From Triticum aestivum (Eukaryota; Streptophyta; Magnoliopsida; Poales; Poaceae), in contig NC_057802.1 of NCBI RefSeq assembly GCF_018294505.1, positions 312,594,209 to 312,658,208 on the forward strand: DNA of 64,000 nucleotides. The letters are read 5' to 3'. The notes beneath the pieces are model-generated. The model saw only the letters and a list, made by a program, of their open reading frames with translations. It ran no database searches and was not told the origin of the DNA. Shown in pieces: positions 53,946-63,964 of this stretch. Every line of letters starts with the position of its first letter. The stretch's first letter is position 1. The position numbers were made by a program, and so were the translations under genes.

Positions 53946-55564
53946 TGAAATCACAAGTGCTCCCTGGGTGATTTTGGTAATTAATGTCAACATATCTCTT
54001 GTTGGACTAATGCCTTTATCTAGTATATTTCAGATAAGTTCAACAATGGAGTGGCGTGCACAAGAGGATGTGGAACCCCTTCAAAATGCTAAGGACAAAG
54101 GATTGGCTCAACTCCAAAGCTCAAGACTCTACATTTTATTTTTAGTGATCCAAGATCACATTGAGTCCATAGGAAAAGCCAATACTATTAAAATGGGATG
54201 AGGTGTTGCTTAATGGGTTGCTTGCTCAAAGTGCTTAGTGATATGTTCCAAAGCCCTCAACCACTTTCTCATATCCACATATGTCCCAAACCAAAAGTCA
54301 AATCGGCCCTACCGACTTGATCTATCCGGCGCCACCGAGTTCACTTGACATAGCCACTGCCAGAAACCCTAATCAATTCGGTCTCACCGATGGGATCCCG
54401 GTCTCACCGAGACGGGCTTGCAAACTCTCTGTTGCCTGTTGCAATATTTCGGTCTCACCGAGATTTGCAATCGGTCTCACCGATTTTGCTTGACCAACTC
54501 TCTGGTTAGCTCTTTACCAAAATCGGTCCCACCGAGTTTGTGTAATCGGTCAAACCGAGATGAGGTTTTACCCTAACCCTAGCACATCGGTCTCACCGAG
54601 TTGACATATCGGTCCCACTGAAATGCCTAATGGTCACATTATGAACTGAATCGGTCTGACCGAGTTTTCTGATTCGGTCCCACCGAGTTTGGTGAATTGT
54701 GTGTAACGGTTATATTTTGTGTGGAGGCTATATATACCCCTACACCCACTCTTCACTCGTGGAGAGAGCCATCAGAACGTGCCTACACTTCCAGCATATA
54801 TTTTCGGAGAGAGAACCACCTACTCATGTGTTGAGGTCAAGATATTCCATTCCAACCACATAAATCTTGATCTCTAGCCTTCTCCAACTTGCTTTCCACT
54901 CAAATCATCTTTCCACCAAATCCAAATCTGTGAGAGAGAGAGAGAGAGAGAGAGAGTTGAGTGTTGGGGAGACTATCATTTGAAGCACAAGAGCAAGGAG
55001 TTCATCATCAACACACCATCTATTACCTTTTGGAGAGTGGTTACTCCTAGATTGGTTAGGTGTTACTTGGGAGCCTCCGTCAAGATTGTGGAGTTGAACC
55101 AAGGAGTTTGTACGGGCAAGGAGATCGCCTACTTCATGAAGATCTACCCTAGTGAGGCAAGTCCTTCGTGGGCGATGGCCATGGTGGGATAGATAAGGTT
55201 GCTTCTTCGTGGACCCTTCGTGGGTGGAGCCCTCCGTGGACTCGCACAACCGTTACTCTTCGTGGGTTGAAGTCTCCATCAACGTGGATGTATGATAGCA
55301 CCACCTATCGGAACCACGCCAAAAATCTCCGTGTCTCCAATTGCGTTTGCACACTCCAATCCTATCCCTTTACATTCTCGCAAATTGCATGCTTTACTTT
55401 CCGCTGCTCATATACTCTTGTCAAGCTTGCTTGATATGTATTGTGAATGTGTAAACTTGTGCTAAAACTCCACCTTAACTTGAAGAATTTAAAATCTGCA
55501 ACTTTTCTTTGCTAAGAGTCTATTCACCCCCCCCCCCTCTAGACACCTCTTCTCGATCCTTTCA
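53946..55564 (+). repeat. 3' LTR of layer B (1,619 bp)
   Basis: Starts TGAAATCACAAGTGCTCC and ends GATCCTTTCA. It differs from the left LTR by scattered substitutions (about six in the first 250 bases by eye) and lacks the 94-bp duplication. About twelve TCGGT-N3-ACCGA motifs lie at 54300-54690, TATA at about 54729, and a GA microsatellite at 54930-54957. Confidence 0.94.
54980..55192 (+). other. Conserved reading frame inside the LTR of the B/C family
   Basis: The LTR part downstream of the TATA box encodes about 70 residues (IVELNQGVCTGKEIAYFMKI, then YPSEASPSWAMAMVG) that stay open in all four LTR copies: here, at 35188-35403, and on the minus strand at 38506-38294 and 46160-45867. One copy has an in-frame three-base insertion. 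The frame has no ATG in the shared part (it opens at TTG) and continues upstream through CWGDYHLK. No family recognised. It could be an upstream reading frame of the transcript leader, a captured coding fragment, or chance. Confidence 0.35.
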
Positions 55565-55569
55565 TGTAT

Positions 55570-56390
55570 GTTGGTGACCGAATGTTGTTCGGAGTCCCGG
55601 ATGTGATCGCGAAGATGACGAGGAGCTTCGGAATGGTCCGGAGGTAAAGATTGATATATGGGATAATAGTGTTTGGTCTCCGGAAGGAGTTCCAGACGTT
55701 TCCCAAAATGTTTGGGTACAAGAACACTTTATTTGGGCCAAAGGGGAAAGCCCACGAGGCTTTTGGAAAGTGCAAAAGGGAGTTTTTCAGAGACTAGAGG
55801 CAAGACGCCAGGAACCATGGCGTCTAGGGGGTAGATGCCGGGAACCCTGGCGTCTAGCCCTGGAGTCCGAGAAGGACTCTTGCCTTTCTGGCAAAACCGA
55901 CTTTGAGGAGGCTTTTCCTCCAAGTTTCGACCCCAGGGCCCAACATATAAATAGAGGGGTAGGGCTAGCACCCAAGATACATAAAGATTCACCAAGCCGT
56001 GTGCCGGCAACCCCGTCCCCCCTAGTTTATCCTCCGTCTAGTTTCTGTAGTGCTTGGCGAAGCCCTGCGGAGATTGTTCTTCATCACCAACCGTCACCAC
56101 ACCATCGTGCTGCCGGAACTCATCTACTACTTCACCTCTCTTGCTGCATCGAGAAGGCGAGGATGTCATCGAGCTGAACGTGTGCTGAATGTGGAGGTGT
56201 CGTACGTTCGGTACTTGATCGGGCAGATCGTGAAGGTGTACCACTACATCAACCGCGTTGATAAACGCTTCCGCTTAGCGATCTTCAAGGGTATGAAGAT
56301 GCTCTCCCCCTCTCGTAGCTATGCATCTCCATGGATAGATCTTGCGTGTGCGTAGAAATGTTTTTGTTTTCCATGCAATGTTTCCCAACA
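55570..56390 (+). repeat. 3' LTR of layer A, second part
   Basis: Continues the Angela-like LTR (GTTGGTGACCGAATGTTGTT) after layer B, through the decayed hairpins (55803-55855), the TATA-like box (about 55945) and the end TTTCCCAACA. The TTAAC duplication follows at 56391-56395. Confidence 0.93.
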
Positions 56391-56395
56391 TTAAC

Positions 56396-59300
56396 AACAA
56401 GAGGACCCCCCCCCCTCCTTTAGAGTCCCAGCTCAGTGGAAGGACTAGCGGCACCCGAAGAAGACGAAGAGGTGGACGTGTCATGGGGCCCTCACCAGGC
56501 AAAAAACCCCTAAAGGCACACCCAATGAGCAGTCTGCTCAGGATCTGGGAACTAGATTGCCCCATCTCCCAAATAAGAATGGGCCACAAGGGAAGTGGGG
56601 CTCTGGGATCCCATCTGGACGTACTCCTCCATGTTCAGTTTGACGACAATACGGATCACCAGAAAGTTCAACTTCATGTTCACCCTAGCTCGGGGTGCAT
56701 TGATCTCGCGCCCAAGCACTTACTCCAATGATGGATCTGCTTGGACACGAAGCCACACCCGCTTTACTGTGTGTGTTGCCTCGACCCAAGAGGTTAATGC
56801 ATCACACAAGCGGATGGCTCGTGCCAGACGAAGGGATCCCTGCACCTCTTCTATCACGGCCAGCCTACTAGGTCACGCCTCCATGAACTCCACGACACTA
56901 GACAAGACGACAAGGCAGGATGCAGCGGCACGCCAATTCATGGGGACTGGGGAACATGTTGCACCATCGCCACCGGTGTCGATCGGAGTGGCACGATCAT
57001 TGCCGCATGTGTCGATCAGAGCAGTGTGATCATCGCCACCAATGTTGATCGGAGTGGTGTGATAGTCGTCACATGGGAGAAAGAGGGAAGATGCGCCACC
57101 ATGGACTGTTGAAGAGGAGACACTCTCATCACGTGAGCAGAAACTAGGCGCGTCATGCCAACACCCTAGCATGGCAGCTCGCGTTGTACAAAGAAGATGA
57201 TGATGAGTGATCCTAGGGTGAAAAACAATGGCTAGCCCTCCAACTCAAAGTCATAGTGGCGGAGGCGATGGACTGAGTAGAGGAAATGTAGAACCCTACT
57301 CCATGCACTGTGAGGCTTTATAGCCCAGAACAGGGGGCATAAGCGGCACCAACGATCGAGAAAATACCCGCTGAAACAGGTATCTGTCGCCATGCATCGT
57401 TCATCTAGCATTTGGAACGACGCCTCGAGGATGATGATGTCTCCAACTTCACAAACAGGCACCCAAACTCACGTGGGCGTTCTACAATCTACCGCACCGA
57501 CAGGCGGATGCCCTTTTGGATGGCTCTGCCCGAGTAAAATGGCCTCGCTCCATGAGCCCGACCACTCCGGCATGGCCGGGGGCTGCTGCCGTTGTACTAA
57601 TAACTAGGGTACCCTGAACAAGCTGATAATGGACCACATCAATATATCAGAAGAAATACTCACCGTGAAAAATACTACAACATCCAGAAGGAGGTAACTC
57701 ATTATCAAAATATACGTGGCGGCATATAGATGTTTGTCAAGATTTACCACTACTAAAACCTGTACCAGCCAAACAAGGGTAAAAATGTCACCATGAGTCC
57801 ATGACATCAAGGGCGAGTGTTCGGTATCCCGAGCACTAGTGCACGCAGGTATACGTGCCACACATGTAAGCAAACCCAACACTCGTGGGCCCGACCACGT
57901 CCCCCACCATGCATTTAATCCGGATGCAGGCTACGGTGCGTAGCCTACCACTGGCCTGTGTATTTTAGGCCATCATCATTATGATTTATAGGTGGTGCAC
58001 ATGCCTCGGAATGATAAGGTATTGACCTTATCACACAGATGAAAGTGATGGCACACTGACGGGTGGGACCTAAAGAGACAAGATAGCTGCTAGATGCACT
58101 CAAGTACCTGACTACTACTACAATGTGAGGTTATCACGAGCGCAATAGAGAGACCCAAGTCAAAGAAGGTCACACCGGCCTGGCGCACACATTTCTTGTA
58201 TATGTTCACATGTGTGAATGGGTCATTATGGTACCCCCAATTCTGTATAAGGGGAGGGCTATGGCCATTTTTATGTACAAGGGGAACACGAGACACAACA
58301 TAGAGAAAATCCATAACACAAAAAACCATAAGAGAGAGGAAGAAGGGTTGGTGCTCAGGAAGGGTGAAAACACACCCAGAGCACCGTAGATAGCTCATTA
58401 TTCTGATCCCCGGCATAATAGGACCAGAATCTCATGAGGACTTGTAATCTCCCTCATACACTCATATCAGCCAACCAAGAGTAGGAGTAGGGTATTACCA
58501 TTCCCCAAGCGGCATGAACCTGTATAAATCACTGTGCCACCTTTTTAGCTTGCTCAGGAACCTATAGCATTTTTTCCACTGGCCGAACACAAAAAATACA
58601 ATGTATCCTTGATCACAGATGTCCTGAGTTTACGATCCGGCAACTCTAGAAAACAACAAGTTCAACAAAAAAGCTCAATGGCATTTGACCGAACACATGT
58701 TGGGCCTGGTTTTTGCCATGGACGATGTTGGGGGGGGTACCTGGATACATACAGATCCTGGGTGGACGATATGTAATCCAAGGTGGGAATACGCATCGGT
58801 GGGGGCTTCGGACGTGTGGCAATGCCTAGGCGACGGTTGGAGAGGTACAACTATGGCGTCAGACGAGGAGGGTACAGATGCAAAGGAGGGGGCAGGGGTG
58901 GAGTGGAAGAAAAGTGGCCCGAGAGGAGGGTTTGAGTGGTCCAGGGGTCTCAAGGTCCCACGTGGTGATGGTTTGAGCTTCGTAAAGATCCCCCAGTTTG
59001 CATCTGGTTTACAAGAATTCACACAAACAGACATGTCCATGGGGGTTCATGTTAGATGGCAAACTACGTCCGAACAACTCGGTCCAGAAGTATGTGGGCA
59101 TTTCGAGGATCCATATTGAAGATGCCTTTATAATGTTTGCTTGAAAGGAAAAAAAAACTAGCAGAATGTGATCTAGCATAAACAAACATGTTTCACTCTC
59201 AAAAGTTCAAACACGCACATCATTCAGTGAAATCAATGACATTACTCTGACTTGGCAAAGTGAAGAGGAATTAATGAATCTCTCAAAAATACTTGTATTA

Positions 59301-59415
59301 TTCATGTTTGATGGAACCATAATTTTGTTAATCACTCATTAGCCCATTATGGTATAACTAGTGGATGCACTGCCGTTTGGCTTGGTTTTGGTCTGGATGG
59401 TATCGTCGAACTTTG
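56396..59415. other. Intergenic DNA without a recognised gene
   Basis: The original DNA into which layer A inserted. Frames of up to about 140 codons exist (for example 56595-57029 and 58697-59119), but they have no recognised domain, no gene-like start and no exon borders, so I do not call them. It includes a 33-bp minisatellite at 56963-57061. The last 300 bases are AT-rich. Confidence 0.5.
56963..57061 (+). repeat. 33-bp minisatellite, three copies
   Basis: Units beginning ACCATCGCCACCGGTGTCGA, ATCATTGCCGCATGTGTCGA and ATCATCGCCACCAATGTTGA follow each other at exactly 33 bp. The period keeps frame, giving an 11-residue repeat on the minus strand, but no gene around it is supported. Confidence 0.8.
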
Positions 59416-60221
59416 TAAGAGCATCTACAACCAGGCTCCCCCCTCTTCTTTACACCCGGGTGGACAACCCAGTCACTGACTAGTCAAAAACCTGATCCTG
59501 TTGGGCTCCTCAAACTGGTCCTATACGTTTGGGCTGTCTGGCATCCCTCATATCCAGCCTAAATCTATGGCCAATATGGGGAGGCCTAGACGCCTCTGCC
59601 ACGCCAGCCTGGTGCACCATGGCCCGCACCAACCCCACTCTGTCCCTACTAAAATCCTCACCCGAAGCAAACCCTAGCTTTACTTCAATCTCCGCTCCGC
59701 TCTCCATCGCTTCCCCTCCACTCCCTGTCCGTTCCCCTCCCCCTGTCCACCCCAATGTCAAGCATCGACAGCTGCAGAGGCGACAAATCTGGCCACAATG
59801 ATGACTGGGACGCCTTCGCTCACGAGGCAGAGGGAAATGAGGAGGAGTTGGCCCTTTGCATCTCGTTGTAGCACTCGTGGGTAGACACCGGCAGCAGCTC
59901 CTGTTGTGCTCTGTCCCATGTCGCCCGCCGCCGCAGCGCTGGCCTGTCTTGCATTGCGTACAACTCCACGCACTCGGCCCGCTCCGTGCAGCTGGCTCAC
60001 CGCCCTCCTAACCCTCCGGCCACTTCTCCTCAAGGGCATTAGTGGGTGCTCGTGCCCGCCCCGCCAGTGCGGCAGACGCGAACACTCGAATCAGAGGCGT
60101 ATGTTGCCCGCCGCTAGAGGTGGTGGGCTAGGAAGAGGACGGCGGCGGCGGAGCCGGCCGCACAGTCCTCCTTCTGCCGATGCGGATTGCCGGTGTTGCC
60201 TAATGAGGAGGAAAACTCCTT

Positions 60222-60542
60222 GTGTCTATCTACTGCCGCTCACTGACAACAACAGAGACAGACGCCCGCCGGCTCCGTCGAAAGAACGCCAAGGCGCTCT
60301 GGTTCGGTATCAAGCAATCGACGCGCGAGGCGGTGGAGAAGGCGACGACTGATGCAAGAGCGACGAAGCTTACGAGGTCGCAGGGTCGCGTCATCCGGAG
60401 GATGGCCGGCTACATCAACTCCTCATTCAACTCCTCCAACATCATCGGCGGCTACGACGACCCCGCTCCTGCCGCCGACGCCTACATGGAGGGCTATAGT
60501 CGCTCCGGTGATCGGAAGGGCAAAGGACCGGTGAGGAGGTGA
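60222..60542 (+). pseudogene. Hypothetical protein fragment in the PIF/Harbinger-like element
   Basis: 106 open codons from GTG without a good ATG, with LRRKNAKALWFGIKQSTREA, a basic helical stretch and DAYMEGYSRSGDRKGKGPVR at the end. It resembles hypothetical proteins I associate with grass genomic repeats, but I cannot name a family. A related acidic start (MSSIDSCRGDKSGHNDDWDA, from 59755) lies upstream in another frame and stops at about 59870, so the gene looks frameshifted. Confidence 0.4.
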
Positions 60543-60778
60543 TGAAAAAGCTCGGCCCTCTCTGTCTTTATTTCACTTTATAGTAATTTTAGTTTATTAG
60601 AACTATGTCTGTCGGCTACGACTACCCCGCTCCTGCCGCCTACGCCTACGTGGAGGGCTATGGTCGCTCGGGTGATCGGAAGGCAAATTACTGGTGATGA
60701 GGTGATGAAAAAGCTCGGCCCTCTATGTCTTTATTTCCATTTATAGTAATTTTAGTTTATTAGAACTATGTCCCTCGG
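60451..60778 (+). repeat. 164-bp tandem duplication at the 3' end of the hypothetical frame
   Basis: The segment starting GCTACGACGACCCCGCTCCT at 60451 recurs at 60615 (GCTACGACTACCCCGCTCCT) and includes the stop, GATGAAAAAGCTCGGCCCTC and the AT-rich tail. The duplication is recent enough to align without effort. Confidence 0.88.
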
Positions 60779-61024
60779 CTTAACTGTGATGCTCTTTTGG
60801 TCCGGATTATGTGGATTTCTATGTCCGTTTACTTCGTTGATCATTTATGTACTATCTTTCACGTTGCATGCACAATATGGATTTAGGGTGCGAGATATGA
60901 GGTACACGACTATGGACGCCGCGATTTGAGGGTTAACCGGTCACCGTCCGCGAACATGACCGGGCATGTCTACATGCGTATTATACATTGCCAGGTTTGG
61001 TATGTTTGGGTGAAGATGGTCTAA

Positions 61025-61742
61025 GGCTAAGGTTGATTGTAATCGGGGAAATAATTAGAATCATCCAGCCGATTCTATGCTCCGCGTCCATCGCGTTGAG
61101 AGCCAACCACGTATCGGACTAGTCCCACACACAACAAGTCTCAAGATTTTGCAACACCGTCGATGATTCCGAAACATGTGGGATGTTGTGGGGGCAACTC
61201 AATGGTGCAGAAGATTTTTTTTTTGCAACATAACCTCTATTGCAGTGCAAAAAAACTGCAACATAACCTCTATTGCAAAAAAAAAAATTACAACACTTTG
61301 TTACAAATATCTTCGGCAACATGACCTTTGCTGCACAAAAATTCCGTAACAAAATATATGTTGCAAAAGTGAAGAACGACTAGGCGCTAGATTTATGCCA
61401 GATCTAACGGCCCGCGCGGCGGTCCTTTGTAGCTAAGTAATACCACGTCATTTCCCGCAAAAAACTCTCTCTTGAAAATAGCTTCTTCTCTTTTTTTGCA
61501 TGGAAATAGCTTCTCATTCGGACTGCCGAGATGTGACTGAAACGAGTATCGACTACAGTACCTCTTTTCTACCAATCAAACGAATAACTATGCGATATAA
61601 TAACTTAAAACAAAACCAAGACTTGTTTTGGTGATGCCACACAAGAAACGACTAGTTGATCAAACGCACACTCTCCGGCGGCACCGGCATTCCAACTCCC
61701 CTGAAGCACGACGAGATGGCTTCCAATGTCGCGCGGCAGGAA
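61025..61742. other. 3' flank of the kinase gene, with a short CAA-rich repeat
   Basis: TGCAACATAACCTCTATTGC occurs at about 61226 and 61258, with a related TACAACAC...GGCAACATGACCTTTGCTGC from 61289 to 61335. Otherwise AT-rich DNA. The last 100 to 200 bases are probably the 3' UTR of the kinase gene. No other gene is seen. Confidence 0.5.
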
Positions 61743-63866
61743 CTAGGAGACGCCGTCGGTCTTCACTCCGAGCGTCCGTCTTGGTGCCTGCGGAGTCCTT
61801 GCTGGGTTGGCCGGCTTCACCTTCTGCGGATGCCCTGCAACTGCAATGACAGAGAAATGTTCAGAGATGGTACGAATCAACACACACGGCCTTTTCGAAG
61901 TTCTAACTCTATCTACTGTAATCCAAAAATGGTAAGAGTACCTACCTGGTTGCCTGGCCGCCTTGCCGTCCGCTTTCTTGGCCGACGGCGGCTTCTTGCC
62001 ATCGCTGCTGTCCGGCAGCGGCCGCATGGCGCCGTTCGACGCCGCCGAGGAAGGGTGGTCCGGCGACATTGCCCCGACCCCGTTCTCATCGCCGTACAGC
62101 AAGTTCCCTTCGCTGCCCGAGTCGAAGGCCCTGTCCTTGGCCTGCACCACGCCGGCGGTCTTCTCCCTCTCCAACACCTTGTACGCGAACATCTGGAACG
62201 GCAAGTCCGGCACGCGGGCGCCCTCACCTCGCTGCCACGCCGGGAGCCTCCTCAGCAGCTGCATCTCCACGTCGAGGTAGTCCACGGGTGGCACAACGGG
62301 CTCGTCGCCCTGCGCGGCCTGCTGCTGCTGCTGCTCCGGGTTCATGACCAGGAACCGCTTCACGTACCGGAGGACGCGGCAGACGGAGGAGAACCCCGGC
62401 CGCTGCTCCGGGTCGGCATGCCAGCACCGCTTGGTCAGGGCGGTCAGGTACTTGGGCGTCTGGAACGGGAACAGCGGCCGCTCGCCGGCGCGGATGTTCT
62501 TGCTTGTCTTGTCGCCCTGCAGGTGGTTGTCCTCGAACGGGACCTTGCCGGTCAGGAGCTCGAAGCAGATCATGGCGAAGCTGTACACGTCGGCCTTCTC
62601 GGTGCGCCTGGACCCTGCATCCGCGACCTCCGGCTTGAGCACCTCGGGCGCGTACCAGATGCAGGCGTTATCGTCGCCGTTGACATTGGCGCCCATTGCG
62701 ATGCCGGACTGCCCGAACCCGGTGACCTTGACCTGCACGTAGCCACCGTCGGGCTGCCGCAGCCTCACGAGCACGTTGGACGGGTTCAGCTCGCCGTGGT
62801 ATATTCCCTTGGCGTGCAGGTACTCCATCCCGCGCGCGATCTGCAGCATGATGTCGATGGCGACGATGACAGGGAAGGGTGTCCGCCGCCGCGGGCAGCT
62901 CACCTCCTTGACGTAGCTCCCCAGGTCCTTGGCCATGAGCTGGTCCATGACCACAAAGTACTCCTTCCTCTCCTCGTCGTGGAAGCAGTAGGTGGCGTGC
63001 GCGACGTTCGGGTGCGCCACCGAGGCCAGGAGCTCGACCTCGGCGCCGACGGCCTCGCCGTCCCCGATGAAATGCTTCATCGCGAAGCTCTCCCCCATCC
63101 ATTGCACCTCCTTGAGGCGGCCGCCCAGCCTCCTGCGGACGCTGTAGTCGCCTCCAAGCAGAATGGACGCCGGGTGCAGCCTCCCCCTCGGCGCGGCGAG
63201 GACCTCGGCGAGGCGGTGCTCGTTCTTGGACAGGCGCTTCGGTGCCGCCGGGCCCGTCATCTCGTCGAGCAGCTGCGACAGCGCCCACCTGTCCTCCTTC
63301 CACGCCGCGTCCATCCGAACGACCAGTTCTCGGGATACCAAATACCGCTTGCCGAGCGCGAGCTGGAACAGCTTTGGCTCGAGCATGTCCCTGTCGTACT
63401 TGTTGGCCAGCAGAAGCCGCGCCCGCGCGTGGTCGTCCGGCTCGGAGCCGGCGATCTCCCCGGCGGCCTCGATGGCATCGACGGCGACGGAGACGCACCA
63501 CAGGATGTTGTAGAGGTGGTGCTCGACGCACTCCGTGCCGTGCGCCATGGCGGCGGCGCGGGCCCACCAGCTGCCGCGCGGGTCGAGGCATTGGCGGACG
63601 TAGCCCTCGGCGTCGCGGAGCGCGCGGTGGAGCTCGCGGAGCGGGGACTCCAGGGCGCGCCACTTGGAGCCGCGCTCATCGAAGCGAAGGTGGGCGCGGA
63701 CATTGCCGGTGACGGCGTCCAGCGCGTGCGCGCAGGTTTCCGCGAGGAGGCGGCACTGGCGAGGGTTGATGCGGAGGTCGGCCTCGAACGCCATGAGCGC
63801 GTTGATGCTGCCCACCACCTCGCCGAGCTGCCGGAGCTGCTCCATCCCGATGGATGGTCGAGACAA
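61743..63866 (-). CDS. DUF1221-like N-terminal domain plus protein kinase domain; predicted pseudokinase
   Basis: Two exons on the minus strand, 63866-61946 and 61840-61743, give 672 residues. The intron has donor CCAG|GTAGG and acceptor ATTGCAG. The N-terminal part (MEQLRQLGEVVGSINALMAF to about residue 225) matches the plant-specific DUF1221 domain I know from a small land-plant kinase family. The kinase domain is about 235-505: Lys in FAMKHF (K264) is kept, but HRD is HGELNPSN (E359 for Asp) and DFG is TGFG (G383 for Asp), and the Gly loop is poor. YAPE (406-408) is kept. A Gln run follows (512-516). Homologues start at MEQ, so Met8 (63845) may be the true start. The tail is Lys/Pro-rich. 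It probably acts as a signalling scaffold rather than an enzyme; that is inference. Confidence 0.88.
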   Translation of the reverse strand: MSRPSIGMEQLRQLGEVVGSINALMAFEADLRINPRQCRLLAETCAHALDAVTGNVRAHLRFDERGSKWRALESPLRELHRALRDAEGYVRQCLDPRGSWWARAAAMAHGTECVEHHLYNILWCVSVAVDAIEAAGEIAGSEPDDHARARLLLANKYDRDMLEPKLFQLALGKRYLVSRELVVRMDAAWKEDRWALSQLLDEMTGPAAPKRLSKNEHRLAEVLAAPRGRLHPASILLGGDYSVRRRLGGRLKEVQWMGESFAMKHFIGDGEAVGAEVELLASVAHPNVAHATYCFHDEERKEYFVVMDQLMAKDLGSYVKEVSCPRRRTPFPVIVAIDIMLQIARGMEYLHAKGIYHGELNPSNVLVRLRQPDGGYVQVKVTGFGQSGIAMGANVNGDDNACIWYAPEVLKPEVADAGSRRTEKADVYSFAMICFELLTGKVPFEDNHLQGDKTSKNIRAGERPLFPFQTPKYLTALTKRCWHADPEQRPGFSSVCRVLRYVKRFLVMNPEQQQQQAAQGDEPVVPPVDYLDVEMQLLRRLPAWQRGEGARVPDLPFQMFAYKVLEREKTAGVVQAKDRAFDSGSEGNLLYGDENGVGAMSPDHPSSAASNGAMRPLPDSSDGKKPPSAKKADGKAARQPGRYSYHFWITVDRVRTSKRPCVLIRTISEHFSVIAVAGHPQKVKPANPARTPQAPRRTLGVKTDGVS
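61841..61945 (-). other. Intron of the kinase gene, retainable in frame
   Basis: 105 bp, donor GTAGGTAC and acceptor CATTGCAG. Its length is a multiple of three and it has no in-frame stop, so an unspliced message would encode a 707-residue protein. A second TTGCAG directly follows, giving a possible acceptor six bases downstream. Confidence 0.75.
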
Positions 63867-63956
63867 GGATGGATCGATCGAGTCTTGGCGTGGTTCTTGA
63901 GCAGGAGTGCTCTTGTCTTGTTGAGATGGTACGGCCTCTGCCTCTGCCTTTGCGAG

Positions 63957-63964
63957 AATAAATA
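63957..63964 (-). promoter_or_regulatory. Possible TATA-like box of the kinase gene
   Basis: TATTTATT on the minus strand, about 90 bp upstream of the first ATG. It is a weak match to TATA and only 36 bases of sequence remain upstream in the window. Confidence 0.3.

Larger units (their letters stand above)
11864..55564 (+). mobile_element. Layer B: copia retrotransposon (SIRE/Maximus-like by RT sequence), invaded by a CACTA and by layer C
   Basis: The left LTR is 11864-12887 plus 35088-35771 (1,708 bp). The internal region is 35772-37914 plus 50172-53945. The right LTR is 53946-55564 (1,619 bp). Without the inserts the element is about 9.24 kb. The primer-binding site TGGTATCAGAGC and polypurine tract are intact. 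Domain order is gag, protease, integrase, RT, RNase H, followed by a noncoding stretch of about 1.9 kb before the 3' LTR. Stops and frameshifts make it non-autonomous now. The lineage name is tentative; the copia class is certain from domain order. Confidence 0.92.
1064..56390 (+). mobile_element. Layer A: Angela/WIS/BARE-like Ty1/copia retrotransposon, nested host of the stack
   Basis: The element spans 55.3 kb because it has been invaded. Its own sequence is the 5' LTR (1064-2784), an internal region (2785-10982, with a gypsy remnant at 4563 to about 7850) and a 3' LTR in two pieces (10983-11863 and 55570-56390). Subtracting the inserts leaves about 8.3 kb, the usual size of an Angela-type element. 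Domain order is gag, zinc knuckle, protease, integrase, reverse transcriptase, RNase H, which is the copia order. The coding region is dead: there are frameshifts, stops and two internal deletions. The TSD is TTAAC. Confidence 0.9.
59419..61021. mobile_element. PIF/Harbinger-like element, 1.6 kb, carrying a conserved-looking frame
   Basis: The ends GAGCATCTACAACC and, inverted, GACCATCTTCACCC are imperfect inverted repeats, flanked by TAA duplications (59416-59418 and 61022-61024). No transposase (DDE_4) or Myb-like partner is recognised, so it is non-autonomous. The interior is GC-rich with short coding-like blocks (59755 ATG frame DDWDAFAHEAEGNEEELA; 60222-60542). Confidence 0.72.

Noticed and set aside
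58697..59119. About 140-codon frame considered as a hypothetical gene
   Set aside because: No domain, poor start context and no homologous copy in the window; left as intergenic.
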